This document shows positions 1 to 12,900 of a stretch of DNA of 64,000 nucleotides, in pieces. Positions within the stretch are counted from its first letter, which is position 1, and each line of letters opens with the position of its first letter. The position numbers and the translations under genes were made by a program. A model generated the notes under the pieces. The model made no database searches. It was not told the DNA's origin and saw only the letters and a list, made by a program, of their open reading frames with translations. The DNA is from Aquilaria yunnanensis (Eukaryota; Streptophyta; Magnoliopsida; Malvales; Thymelaeaceae): NCBI GenBank assembly GCA_039654915.1, contig CM077599.1, positions 84,598,001-84,662,000 on the forward strand, written 5' to 3'.

Positions 1-90
1 TCAGCCAAGTTGAGCGATTTGTATATATTTCACCCGGTTGTCTCTTACGCCAAGTCCAAGACAATTGCTTTTGTAGCGAAAACCTAATGT

Positions 91-280
91 CAGGGCCAGA
101 GGTAACTTTTACTTCTATTGAAATTTACAATTTTAATACTCCTCGATTTGTTTTTGGGTAAATATATTTTATCTTAGATTTCAGGGCCAGGGGTAGCTTT
201 ACTTCTATTGGAAATTTACAATTTTAATACTACTCGATTTTTTTTATTTTTTTTGGTAAATATATTTTATCTTAGATATG
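91..280. repeat. Tandem duplication, 91-bp period
   Basis: Two adjacent copies begin with CAGGGCCAG(A/G)GGTA at 91 and 182. Both run through a shared AT-rich body ending near a TATTTTATCTTAGAT motif. The copies differ by several substitutions and short T-run indels. No coding potential was seen. Confidence 0.8.
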
Positions 281-2919
281 TTTTTTTTTCAATAGTACCT
301 CTTATTAAATAATACAATGACAATAAACAATGGCAGGCTACAACTTTGTTTTATTTTTTTAATGAAAATGATTGACCTTACAAACTTGTGTATTAATGAC
401 AGGTCAAATATATGTGTACCCGACACATTTTGCGTCTGGTAATCTTGGTCTGTAAACTCACTTTTGCACCAAGTTTTTCTTATTCAATATCATCTCAATT
501 AAGGACTAGCAAGATCCTCAATTGTATAGTTATTTGGTTGCAACCAACGTTTCTAATGCTACTACCACTACAAATACTACACTTTTTAAATTACATATTT
601 TTACCGATTAGGCAAAAATAATATTATTTTAAGATAAAAAAATATTAAAAGTAATTTTAATATATTCTAATTATTTTCCTCATAATCTGTCTAATACAAA
701 TAAAATATATATAAGATACAATATAATACTATATGAAAACATAAAAATGAAATATATAGAGCAAAATAAATATTAGTTAGTAAAAAATAACTAATTTACT
801 AATACATGAGGAAAAAAAATAATACCACAATGATATAGGTGTATCAATTATAATCCATTATGTTATATATGTGTGTATGATACATTGATGCATATGATTT
901 AAGATGAAATAGAAAATAAATTTTTGTTATAACCTATGTCAATACCCAAATGAAATCGCGTGTTAGACTAACAAAATGTAAAAAAAAAATATGTATATAT
1001 TGTTTGCCCGAATTAAAAAAAAAATCGAGGAGTTGTCTTATACTTTTTCCAAAATCTTGGGATCTTGGATCCTGGGCGTGAGTGAAGAATCGTGAGGCCT
1101 TGGTCAGTGTTTTTCGTCTTTAAGTTTGGGTAGTTTTTTCTTTTTTGTTGTTTCTTGGTGAATAAGCTTAGGATTATTAATTGAGTTAGGTTTAGTTTTC
1201 TTTTTATTTTTTAGGCTTGTGTATTGCACCCTAAGTATATGTTATGTTAGAGTTTTGGAAATGAGAAAAAAAATCATTGCCATCAACATATTTAAGGGAG
1301 TTTGTGGTTATTTTCTTAACTCGATATACGAAAGGATGTCATGTGTCACTTTTTAAATTTTTCACAGCACAACAATGATCTTCCAAAAGTCATATTTCCA
1401 ATTTGCCCATCATTAAATTTAACAGAATAAAAACGGTGTTAATTCTTCTCAATTAAACGGTTTGTTTCGGACATGTTGTTAATTCTTCTCAATTAAACAG
1501 TTTGTTTCGGAGAACACTACAATTATTTATGATTGGAATGGAAATAAAATTCATTAATTTCTCTATTGCCATATTTGTTATTACCGAACTATTATTGACT
1601 TTTGTTATTATTCAAACCCCTTTTTTTTAAGTTGGAGCCGAAATCAACTTTGGAGCAAAAAGAAAAAAAAAATCACTTACCACTTTAGAGCAATTACTTG
1701 TTAATCTCATAATCCATGTCGAATTCTTACTTTTTTTAAAAAAAAAAAATCAACTATCTCTTTTCTAAATTACTTTCATATAAAATTGGTATGTTCCAAA
1801 TTCTAGTATAATTGTAATTAAAAGTGACCATATTATGACTAATGTGTTTTGGAAACTAAAAATTTCCTTTAAAATTTACCTCTATATATAGTAGACGGTA
1901 AACACATAAAACCTACACAAAGGCAACTTATTTTTATTTTCTTCCTTTAAATTTTTTATTCTTCTTCTTTTCCCCATACATGGTGTATTACTTTTATTAG
2001 TTAGTTGTCATGACATGGATATTTTCATGTGTTAAATTCTATTTGTAGGAAATATATTATGGATGACATTGACACACATGAAGATAACTAAAATCATGGT
2101 AAAGCTAGGATTTAAGGTGGTTCAAAAAGAAGATGCATTTCCACCATGTCAACCTGTCCAGTTGATGTTACTGTTAGAGCAACTAAAGTGAAGAAAAATT
2201 ATATAATGCAACTTCCCAAAAGTCCTATGAACTATATCAGTCGGAAATTTAGTATGCCTTTCTGTTTTTCTATGAACTATATCAGTCCTATAAATCTATG
2301 CCTTTCTGTTTTCTATTAAAATTTAGTATGACCACATTTGTTTTATTTTACCTTTTATGACATTCTAATTTATTATATCTATTATATTATTATAAAGGAA
2401 AAAGCAAAGGAGATTTCTATAATTGTATCAATCATTAGAGTCCAATTAAGTGATACCTCATATTTGCCTTTACAAATGATAAAATTCCCCTAAAATGAAA
2501 ATATAAACCCATAAATGTCCCTTAGATGTCCTTGTCAATTTTGATTGAGATTTGACCTTTGATCTAAAATTCACAAGTTTTTCTTTTTAGAATATATTTA
2601 TAGTTCACAACACATCAACAATGCTTTTTATGGAAATTTGTTATTCCGTCAATTATACAATATTTGTTTTAAAAAAATATAAGGTAATATTCAATACTTT
2701 TTTTACACCTCAATTTTTTTTACAATAATTGCCATTCCTATTATACAAAAGACACACATTTTGTGTGTGTGTGTGTGTGTGTGTATTGACTAAGGCATTG
2801 TCACCTTAGTTATTTTACTATTTAAATAAACATATTTATGATAAACATGCAGTAATGGAGAATAATTTTTAAGAATGTTTCGGGACATGATTAGTGATTG
2901 AGATTTTACTAACCAACTA
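281..2919. other. Gene-free AT-rich stretch
   Basis: No convincing gene was seen. The short ORFs have no recognisable domain and lie in low-complexity sequence. The stretch contains an LTR-like dispersed repeat (about 1,040-1,285), a 40-bp tandem duplication (about 1,438-1,517, unit with AATTCTTCTCAATTAAAC), a short duplicated segment around 2,225-2,340 and a (GT)n microsatellite near 2,763-2,784. Confidence 0.6.
1040..1285 (+). repeat. Dispersed LTR-like repeat, copy 1
   Basis: Shared motifs in the same order as 8,310-8,590: CTTGGAT(C/T)CT, GTGAGTGAAGAATC, GGCCTTGGT, GTCTTTAAGTTTGGGTAG, TTAGGATTATTAATT, TTAGGTTTAGTTTTC and a GTTAG-GTTTTG block near the end. The second copy has TCCTATAAATA, a possible TATA box, before that block. 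The arrangement suggests remains of a solo LTR or transposon terminus. No flanking duplication was identified. Confidence 0.5.
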
Positions 2920-3136
2920 CTCCCCCTGTCTCATAAAATCTATATTCTTTAATAATGCACAAAAATGAAGACTTCTCTACTTTTTACTTCTTTCTTTTAA
3001 TATAAAATTATTAGTTTATTTATTTTTATATAAAGTATATGTACTTATCTAAAAAAACTTACTAGCATTTATATTTTTTAATGGGCCCTATATACTTTTA
3101 CCCTATAATTTTCTCAACTTATCTCTCCTTTCAATG

Positions 3137-3170
<34 letters not shown>

Positions 3171-3273
3171 CAAATAATAAAAAATTTACCCTATTTGGAA
3201 AGATAGGAAGTAGACAACTATTTTGAAACTGCCAAAAAATGAATGTAGGCCAACTATTGTGAAACGAATTGAG
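2920..3273. mobile_element. Stowaway-like MITE (degenerate)
   Basis: A TA-flanked segment begins CTCCCCCTGTCTCATAA and ends with the inverse of CTCAATTCGTTTCACAATAG. The ends are imperfect inverted repeats of the CTCCCTCCGT(T/C)CCA type seen in Mariner-derived plant MITEs. The interior has no ORF and carries a (GT)n tract near 3,140-3,168. At about 354 bp it is long for the class, so internal expansion is likely. Confidence 0.5.
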
Positions 3274-4349
3274 TATATTGTAAAATAAAAATAAATATTT
3301 TAGTAAAATATATTATCAAGCAATAATTGATAGTAATATTTTTTTGGATAAAATTAAAAATTCTAATAAAAATGTGTTATTTTTCCATTTCAATTTAAAG
3401 TGCATTTTGGAAAACAAAAAAAAAATCATAGTTATTGTAGGAAGACCCGTTTTCCATTGATACATTTAATAAAATTATTCAACCAAAAAATTATTTAAGG
3501 ATATAAGTAATACTAACAATGAATACAAATATGCAAAGAACAAAAAAATAAACTTCATTAAGTGAAAAACTGATGTGTAATAAAAAATTCATTCATTTTT
3601 CATTTTTATGGATGAATAGTAGAGGGAAATTCATAAAAATAAAGAAAAATAGTCAACCACAACAATTGAATAATCAACATTTGATTCTATTTTCCATTTA
3701 AGTCTCAATTTCTTTTATTTGATTTCCAATTAATTGTCTCATAAATAAGGCAATAGAATCAAATTACTACAATGAAACAAGGGTGAAGAAAGAAAGTTAA
3801 AATCAATAGATAAAGTAATTTTACTTACACCAAACTATCCATTTATTCATTAAAAAAAATTACCCATTTCTTTGTTCTATGCCATTTAATAAAAAAAACT
3901 CATAATTTTTAATTGTAAATTGATTTTTTAATGAATCTTTAACATGGAAGATAATGTGTCTTTCCACTTCACAAATATTAATCAAAATATTTTAGAAAAT
4001 AATTCATTTTTTTATATATTTTCTTCTATATATTATTACATTTCAATCTAACAACTCGTAAACCAATATTTCTCCACCTATTACTTGTGGCTCATGTTTT
4101 GATTAAATTTTTCATCATGGATTCAAATCTTTTGCTCTTTTTTTTTTCTCATTTTCAATTCAAATTTTGGCTCATGTTAGAGATGAAATAAAAATAATCT
4201 TTTTCCACTTGGGTATATTGATATTTCACTTTTTCCAAGAAAAAATAAATGAAATCTATAATAAATGAAAATATTATTATTAATCAAGAAAGCTTAGGAC
4301 TATCTTACGGAAAAGATGAACACCAAAAAATTTCATGAATATAGTACTA
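3274..4349. other. AT-rich sequence, nothing recognised
   Basis: Very AT-rich, with runs of A and T and no ORF of interest. I recognise no gene, RNA or complete element. Confidence 0.5.
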
Positions 4350-5400
4350 TGTAAGTTGGAATGGAAACACTATATATTTTTTCTCAACTTAAACCATTAT
4401 AGTAGCAAAAAAAACTGAAAAATAGAATGAAAAATAAAAAAAAAATACAAATTTGACATGCCCATCCAAAATTAATACATAAAATCCCTTGAAATAATTA
4501 TTTAGACTATTCTATATGCCAAATAAATAGAATTTGACTCACTTATCATTTTTTTTACTTAAACAATAAAATAGCAAAAAAACTAGAAAATAGAATGAAA
4601 AATTAAAAATTACCAACACAACATGTGCATCCAAAATCAAAGCATCTAATACCTTCAAACACTTATGTATTCTTTAATTTTGGATAGGAATTTTGAATTG
4701 GAAGTGTTTTTTTTCATTATATTTTCCATTTTGTTTGCTATTTAAGGTTTAAGTTGAAAAAAATAGATAAGTGTATCAAAATATTTTTTTTGGAATATAA
4801 AATAATATAAGTGATTATTTTAAGGGGTTGGATTTTTTAATTTTGGATGTGCATGTTGAATTTTTTTTTTCTTATTTTTTCTGTTTTTATGTGTTTTTCC
4901 CATTTTACTGTTTAAGTTGAAAAAATAGATAAGTGTGTCAAATTCTATTTATTTGCAATCTATAATAGTATCCATAATTACTTTAATGTATTAGATCCTT
5001 TAATTTTGAATGGGCATGTTGAATTAGTAATTTTTTTAATTTTCTTTCTATTCTTTAGTTTTTTTTTATTTTATGCTTTAAGTTGAAAAAATAGATATGT
5101 GTATCAAATTCTATTTCTTTTTCATCTGTAATAGTTTGCATAATTATTTGAATGGATTTGATGCTTTAATTTGGGATGGGCATGTTTAATTTGTAGCTTT
5201 TCATTCTACTTTTTGATTTTTTTTTTCTATTTAATGTTTAAGTTGAAAAAAAATGGATAAGTATATCAAATTTTTTTTTTTTGGAATCTGAAATATTCTC
5301 CATAATTATTTGAAGGGATTAGATAATCAAATTTTTATGGGCATGTTAAATCTATAGTGTTATTTTTATTTTTCATTATATTTTAAGTTTTTTTGAATAT
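4350..5400. repeat. Inverted array of ~164-bp units
   Basis: The motif TAAGTTGAAAAA recurs at about 4,749, 4,913, 5,079 and 5,239 (spacings 164, 166, 160). Each is followed by a diverged block with AATAGATAAGTGT and (G/A)ATGGGCATGTTGAAT. To the left the same block is inverted (CAACTTAAAC near 4,385, ACTTAAAC near 4,557, and GACATGCCCATCC). The orientation flips near 4,680. Tandem units within inverted arms resemble foldback-type transposon ends; a rearranged minisatellite is the alternative. Confidence 0.6.
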
Positions 5401-7060
5401 AAAGGGTCATGTGTCTCAGATTTATGTTTAGGGGTTTTATGTCCATTTTTCTCACATTAAGGGGCTAATTTTAGGTTTTACCTATAAATTTCCATTACAC
5501 TTATGGAGATAAGAAAAGGACGGGCATATTTGATGCAAAATATTATTTTAATCTTACTTTTACAATGCTCGATAATTCGGGGGTAAATAGGCAAATTGGG
5601 TATATTTTAAGGGCAAATTGTGTAACTTAGCCAAATATTTGTTTTAGACTTAGGGTTAAAAAATTCAATTTATTAATTATGCACATGAGTCACAGTTATT
5701 TCTTCAATCTATTTCATTGGTATGGAATCGTCGTACATCATATATATACCCATTTTTTGTAATAACTTTGTTTTAATTTTTAAATTACTAATGTAGATTT
5801 TTATTTAATTTTTTACAACATTTTTCTTTGACAAGACCTCTTATCGGGGTTAAAAGAACATTTTGTGAAAACAAAGCTCATAACAATGTAATGTTGAAAC
5901 AGAGTCATTCTATTGGGTATTAAACTCTGATCTATTACACATAAGATTAATTATTTTCCCACAATTTTAATAAAATGTTAAAAATTGGCATAGTATAGTT
6001 GTCAATTTATCATTGTAGTCTACATCCACCACTACTCTTTCTAATCAAGAAATTCAAGTAATTGAAATATTATATATAGATTGAAAATAATATTAACAGG
6101 TAATGATATCTATATTGTTGCAACAATTAGAATTCATACATTGTTTGCAAGTAAAAGTTTCATCATCACTTCATATATCAATTAGCAAAATCTATAAATG
6201 AAAATACAACGAATGTATGATTCTTAAATAGGTATAAATCATGTTATTATTTCTTTGTAAAATATGAAAAAACTCTAATATTGTAGATGTGGTATACTTT
6301 TTTGCAGTAATGTAGATTTGATGACTAATATGTCAATAAAGTACGATATTAAAAATATTCCAAAACAACTATATGATTATTTATTTAAGTGCATACTTAT
6401 CGTTTCTTTAGGTTACCAGAACACTTTATTTGAAGTATTAAAGGTTTTTCAATATTACTTTAGACACACTAAACTATCTTTTCTAACATTTTTAAAATTT
6501 CTTAATTTTCTTATTTGTTCTCGATCACTAACATAATTATTGATATCTGTTATGTTTTTCTTTTTCTTCTTTTTTATCTTATGGTAATGTTAGGTATGCA
6601 AACTAGTTAATATATAAGACATGAGAATTTTCTAAATGGAGGGAGCTCTCAAAGCGGAGAGAAGTAGGGGGAGACACATTTTGTGATTCTTATAATTTTT
6701 AATTGTGTAAAGCCAAGATACTAAGGTTGTTTATAATTTATGTATCAGAGTACGTACTAAGGGCATTTTTTTACTATAACATTTATATTTTATTCAAGTA
6801 CTCTATTTTAAGGTTGTTATATCGAAACATCCTACCAAATCATACACATTTTAATAAGGTACTTTCCATTTTACTGTCAAAAAGACAGATTTTACTCATG
6901 TTACATTAATTAATATTAAAATAAATATTAGATAAAAATTTTGATCCTAAACATTTTTTTAATCAATAGTTTTAATCATTCCAAACTTCCTAAATATTAA
7001 AACGAGCCCAAATTTTTTATTTTCTCGTTCCAAACACAGGAACGTCAAAAACGGGAAAAA
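5401..7060. other. Gene-free AT-rich stretch
   Basis: No supported gene. The segment about 6,610-6,800 shares motifs with 8,575-8,780 (GAGAGAAGTA, AGACACATTTTGTG, TTTTTAATTG, AAGGTTGT), so it is part of a dispersed repeat. Confidence 0.5.
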
Positions 7061-8010
7061 CATCAGGAACATCATCAAGAGCAACAACATTAACAAAACC
7101 CAATAAAACCCAGAAATGTGAAATGAGAAGAGAACAAATCAGAACAAATCTGGATGACGATGGCACAACTCCTCCCTACCTTCCACCCCTCCCTCCGCCC
7201 CTCTGGCGGCGGCACATCGCCCCTGGCTGCGGGTCTGCTCATCTTCCCTGTTCGTCTTTCCTAAACACTTCGATTGAGGTTCGAGTGAACTCGCACTAAA
7301 ACATCCACTTTTCTGACCTGAATATGTAAATACAGAAACCCAAGTTCAAACTTCACATCAAACATAAACTGAATGGCAAAAATATTAGAGACGGACACAT
7401 GTACGAAGCAAAAACCGGAATCTTAACTCACAGAGGAAAACAAGAAGAGAATGCATCGAAGACGGAGATCCAGGCACAAATAATAGATATCTCAAACAGA
7501 AACTCAAAAGGATGGCCTTCTCATCAAGTCAGCAGCAGCGATAGCCAGGTAAATCTCCAGACTGATTTCATGACTTGGTAGGGGAAGCGCATCACCCGAC
7601 GGAGATCGTCTTCCATGTTCATCTTCCCTAAACTCTTTAAATCAGTGAGCGGAGATTGTCAGAATCGTCCGACGGAAATCGCCCTAGCCAGAACAAGATC
7701 GGTGGATTTACGAGCAGTGGAGGCGCGGGCGGCCGACGGCGAAGCAGAGGAGGCAACTCGCTGCTTATCGAGCGAGCGGCGCAGATCAGAAAATAGACGA
7801 AGAGAGGAAAAAAAACCCCAATTGTAAATTTCTGGGTTTCATGACTTTTTCTTAAGTGGCGGTGTAACGAGCAGTGGAGGCGCGGGCAGCCGGCGGCGAA
7901 GCAGAGGAGGCAACCCGTTGCTAATCGAGCAAGCGGCGCAGATCGGAAAATAGACGAAGAGGGGAAAAAAAACCCCAATTGTAAATTTCTGGGTTTCATG
8001 ACTTTGCCTT
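7061..8010. repeat. GC-rich non-coding island with 157-bp tandem duplication
   Basis: The base composition changes abruptly to CGG-rich sequence within AT-rich DNA. A unit starting CGAGCAGTGGAGGCGCGGGC at 7,711 recurs at 7,868 (period 157), and both end in CAATTGTAAATTTCTGGGTTT. ORFs on both strands here are side effects of this duplication and have no recognisable domain. The island resembles a 5'-UTR or transposon terminus; no gene body follows it. Confidence 0.6.
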
Positions 8011-8309
8011 CTTTTTCTTGGGCTTTTGTCTCTCTCTTTTTTTTTTTTTTTTTGCTTTTTTAAGTTTAAGGTTTAAATTTATCAGTTGAAAAAAATATAA
8101 GGATTAAAATTATTATTTTAAATTTATTTTAATATTAATTAATACTATATCAATATTTTTTATTTAATTTAATGGTAAAAATTGATAAAAATAACACAAT
8201 TAAAGTGCATAATATGAGATAAAAAATTTTGATAAAACAACATTCATGTAGAATACTTATTTAAAACAAGAAGATAAGTTAAGAGACTACCGTAGGATTT
8301 ACCTAATTT

Positions 8310-8790
8310 TTCCAAAATCATGGGACCTTGGATTCTAGGAGTGAGTGAAGAATCCAGCGGCCTTGGTTAGTGTTTTTTGTCTTTAAGTTTGGGTAGTTTT
8401 CTTTTAATGTTGTTTCTTGCTAAATAAGTTTAGGATTATTAATTACATGTGATTTTGTTTCCTTGTCGGAATTGATTTAGGTTTAGTTTTCTTTTCTGTT
8501 TATCAGGATTGTGTATGTCCTATAAATAGATATGTTGTGTTAGGGTTTTGAATATAAAACAAAAATCACTGTAATTAAGATGTAAGATATGAGAATTTAA
8601 AAAAAAAGGTGAGAGTTCCGAAAGTAGAGAGAAGTAAGACAAGACACATTTTGTGCTTATCATATTTTTTAATTGAGTGAAAGAAATAAATTAAGGTTGT
8701 CTGTAGTATGTAGAGGATTTATATGCAAGCATAAGCACTTAGGACATTCTTCTACTGTAATATCTATATTTTTTTTAATAAATTCTTTTA
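8310..8790 (+). repeat. Dispersed LTR-like repeat, copy 2
   Basis: The first part (to about 8,590) matches 1,040-1,285 and the second part (8,575-8,780) matches 6,610-6,800. A TCCTATAAATA motif and a following GTTAGGGTTTTG resemble an LTR promoter and R region. No internal retrotransposon domain and no second LTR were found. Confidence 0.45.
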
Positions 8791-8845
8791 TTTTGTGGAT
8801 GTTGTTAAAAGTCGTGTCATGTTAAATTTACGTGTGTTTTAATAG

Positions 8846-9292
8846 AGATGACAATATGATGGATCAAATGCGGATACTTTCTATCCGTCATATGTGCCCG
8901 TATTTTTTTTTTACACCTGACTTCACGGATATCCACAAGTGAGTGAAAAATCTTACCCTCACCGATGACCCGCTAGGTAATTCAATAAAATCATAATATA
9001 CATATAAAAAAATATTTTATAAGAAAAAGTAAAAAATATTTGTTATGTGTAGGTGTGTTGCATCTCATTATAATTAATAAATAAGAAATTCACACTGATG
9101 GATTTTGTGGCTGTGGGTAGGTAGGACAGATTTGCACGTGATGGATACCCCTGCCTATCACCCACCCATACTTGCCAGACAGGTGTAATTTACCGTCTAT
9201 GTCCGCACCACTGCGGGCATTTTTACCTATTTACTCACACCGTTATAAGTATATATAAATGGGCCACGAATTTTGTCCTCCCAACTACCATC
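8846..9292. mobile_element. Possible hAT-type non-autonomous element
   Basis: The ends form an imperfect inverted pair: TAGAGATGACAAT on the left and, reversed, TAGGGATGGTAGT on the right. The interior holds degenerate (A/T)CCCGC and CACCCA-like motifs typical of dispersed plant repeats with TAGGGATG termini. An 8-bp target duplication is not clear, so the class is tentative. Confidence 0.35.
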
Positions 9293-9946
9293 CCTATTAT
9301 TCAATTTAGTTTGTTGTTCCACTATGCATGCGCATGATGGGTTGATTGATAATATTTTCTCTCGACATATATCAGGAACTACGGTATTCGATTATTTTAT
9401 GGTTGCAACAGAAAGTGTTTCTTGGATATGGCTGGAGAACCCTTCATGAGCAACATGCAGGAAAAGGTTCCCATCATTGTCTTATTAGGCTTTTCACGAA
9501 CTGTTTCGTGGGAGAAAACGTGAAGGGCTGCTGCTTTAAAATCAGAAGATGTGATAGCTACTAGCTAGCTATCCCTTCACACAAATGATGGTAGTCGATA
9601 TATTGCCATATTGTTTCTAGAAATAAGATATGAGGCTGGGATTGTTTCTAGAATCGTAACATAAGATGTGAACCTTCCACTTGAAAGGCCAGCCAACTTG
9701 CAGGGTCGAACTTGTAGCACCAGATACTTTCACCGGCGCATAGTGGTAATCTCCAGAAACATGTCATCGTCTTCTCGAAGCTATTCCCTACGGTGTAGTA
9801 AATATTGATCTTGGTCTAAGGCAGCAACATGTATATATGTAGAATGAAACTTTGCGTCCAAGCCAAGAAATTAGGAGATGTTTCAAAATCTGCCTAAAAA
9901 TGTAGTAGCAAAATATACAGATATGCTAGATCTGGTGACCTTTTTT
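9293..9946. other. 3' flank of the first SD1 receptor kinase gene
   Basis: This lies just downstream of the stop codon of the minus-strand gene and probably holds its 3' UTR and terminator. No separate gene is supported. Confidence 0.4.
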
Positions 9947-12900
9947 CTACCTAGCATCAGGCATTGTCATTGTAAGGTGGTTAACGGTGTTATACTCGTC
10001 CTGCTTACTCGAGGATGAATCAGTTTCAAGGGTCTCCCTTCCCAGGCAAAACCCTGGTGTCTTAGGCTGCGGGGTTGATGCTGTCTCACTACTTAACATC
10101 AAAACCACAGTCGACATCTTTGGTCTGTCTTCTGCTCTTTCTTGCACGCACAAGAGGCCAACCTGTACGCATCTCATTATCTCCTGCTCAGAATATGAAT
10201 CACCGGTTGCCGGATCCATCAGTTCCAGTCCTTTCCCTTCTCTCCACAGTCTCCAGGCCTGAATGATGAAATGTAATGAACTTGGTCAGCGTTAATGCGT
10301 TGGCTTACGAAACTTAACATTATGGTCAGGGACACAGGGGGGGTCATGTTGCTTACATGGCCAAGAAGGTTGAGTTCACTGTTTGAGTGATAAAATCCCC
10401 TGTTCCTCTTACCGCTCACAATCTCCAACACTAAAACCCCGAAGCTGAAAACATCAGATTTCACTGAGAAGAGTCCGTCCATGGCATATTCAGGGGACAT
10501 GTAACCGCTGCATACCATTGGTAAGGTGTTAAAAGTGAGGAAATTTTGCTTAGCTTTCACGAAAAGTTAGGTTATCAAGGCTAAGGCACTTACTATGTTC
10601 CAACCACTTTCTTGGTATTTGCTTCTGTTTGATCACGTCCGAAGATTCTAGCCATGCCGAAATCTGAAATTTTCGGGATCATTTCCCCATCGAGCAGAAT
10701 GTTACTAGCCTTAAGATCCCTGTGGATGATCCTGAACCTGGAATCCTGGTGAAGATAAAGAAGCCCTCGAGCAATGCCACAAATGATGCAGAACCTCCTT
10801 TCCCAGTTCAGTAGGTGGCGTCTCTCTTTATCTGGACAAATTTCATTCGTTCAAACCCTGTGAATTTCGAAACTAGAGAATTCAAAACAAAATAGAACAG
10901 GGAAATCAATGGAGGAACTTTACTGAATAAAACAGAATCAAGGCTTCGGTTTTCCATGTACTCATATACAAGCATCTTCTCATCCAGGTCAACGCAGCAG
11001 CCGAGAAGTCGGACAAGATTTATGTGCTGAAGTCTTGCTATCAATCGAAGCTCATTCTTGAATTCCTCGACACCTTGCCCCGAGTTCTTTGACAGCCTCT
11101 TCACTGCTATCTCCTGACCCTCAACCAGCCTTCCCTGTCATTTTTACCAGCTTCTCAATCCTCTATTCAGGCCTAGTAGAGTGAATCTGTGAGCCTGCAA
11201 CAGAAACTTACCTTGTAGACACTACCAAAGCCGCCTTGTCCTAGCTTATTTTCATCGGAGAAATTGTGTGTAGCTGTTGCAATGGTCTCGAAATCGAACA
11301 ATGGCAGGTCCAGTTCATCCTGTTTATTTTCACCCGAGTGCTCTCTCTTACTCGAGATAACAACCTCATCTAGTAACAAGTCTTGGCTCTTCTCCGGGGA
11401 ACCTGTAGAATTCAGAATTAGTTAAAAAAGAACAGTGACAGAAAGATAACATGTTCTTGTAATTCATGTGCTTATTGATGAGTTTACCTTTGTGTTCACT
11501 CTTCACTTTCTTTCTTCTCGACAACTTCCTCTTCCAAATGAAGTATGACGCTAGTCCTAAAAGTAAAATTCCAACACCAATTGTAATGCCAATAATTAAG
11601 GCTCTTCTACTTCCACCATCTCCTGAAACAGTTAATCAGATGTCAGCAGTCATTTTCACTGTTAAAGTTTTTGTCTCTACATGTATTGGACCCGAGCCTG
11701 GAGTGAAGATCCGGATCTTTAATCATTAGTGGAAGCATGAAAATTAACCCAATCCATGACAAATGAAGGCGTAACGACCGCTGAGAACAGGACAAGAATG
11801 TAAGCAGTTAGTTTGTTGGCCCTTCACTGGGTGTCCCCTAGTTTCTACCATTTGGTCCTAGTCGGTCACCTAGCTGAAGGGATGACTACTTGACCAGTTA
11901 GCCTCAAGGGAGTTAACAAGAGTTCAAAATAGATGGTCCCAGCTTGAACTCATGTTTGAAGAATTATATACCAGAGCGAGTTGGTTTAGCATTTTTCTAA
12001 TTGTTAATCAACTCTGTATTTGAAAAATGACGTAGGGACAAACACAGACTAGTAACTTTGCGATTAGGGGAGCTTGGAAGTCTTCCTTGTGGGCCTAATG
12101 TACACTACTGGCCTTCAGTGAAAAATCCCACCTTTTGGACATCAATTTTGTCCTGAAATTGTGCAAACATGATTACACATTTTGACTGCTCGAGTTTAAC
12201 AAATTTTCATTACAATGGATCTTCCCTTTCCATTAAGGTAGATACTAATTTTAAAAGGTTATAATTCCATCCTAGAGGCGTAATGGCCAGAGGGATATAG
12301 TGGAGATTAAAGTTTTAAACCTCTATCTCCTCCTTGTTTCATATAATTTCCTAATGATGATTTGGGTGTTTTTTATGTCTTGAAAAAACAGACAGTTTCT
12401 CATTCGTTCCCTTTATATATAAACACATTTCTAACCCTATACTTTATATAGATACTTATAATACCAACTTTATCGGCATGAAGATTTTTTTATAGAGGTA
12501 CTGAGAAGCTGATTTTGATTTTCCAATACACAGGGATTATTAGATTAAGTCGGCTCCTAGTCTCTCTTTAGAAAAACAACAAAAGAGAAGAAAAATTGTC
12601 GGCATGTGGGAGCATGTGATTAATTGAGAAAGCATAAGCATTTGCAAGGATGGACCTACATAACATAATAATTTCCACCGATTCCGATTAGCCTTTGAAT
12701 CTTTGATTATGGGGGATTGAAAATGAAAAGGACCGGCCGAATAAACGGTCCAGCTCCACCCAGCTTCGGCCTAGCTAGGGCTAAACGGTTCATCTATCAA
12801 CTCATACCAATCCCATCCATCTTTCGCATTGAAATAAATTTTGTGGACATATCAGCCCTTATAAGTTTTTATTGGGTCCAGGGTCCTTAATCACTGAAAG

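Noticed and set aside
7637..7999. 120-aa minus-strand ORF in the GC-rich island
   Set aside because: Its internal similarity comes from the 157-bp DNA duplication. The start is inside a repeat unit and no family is recognisable.
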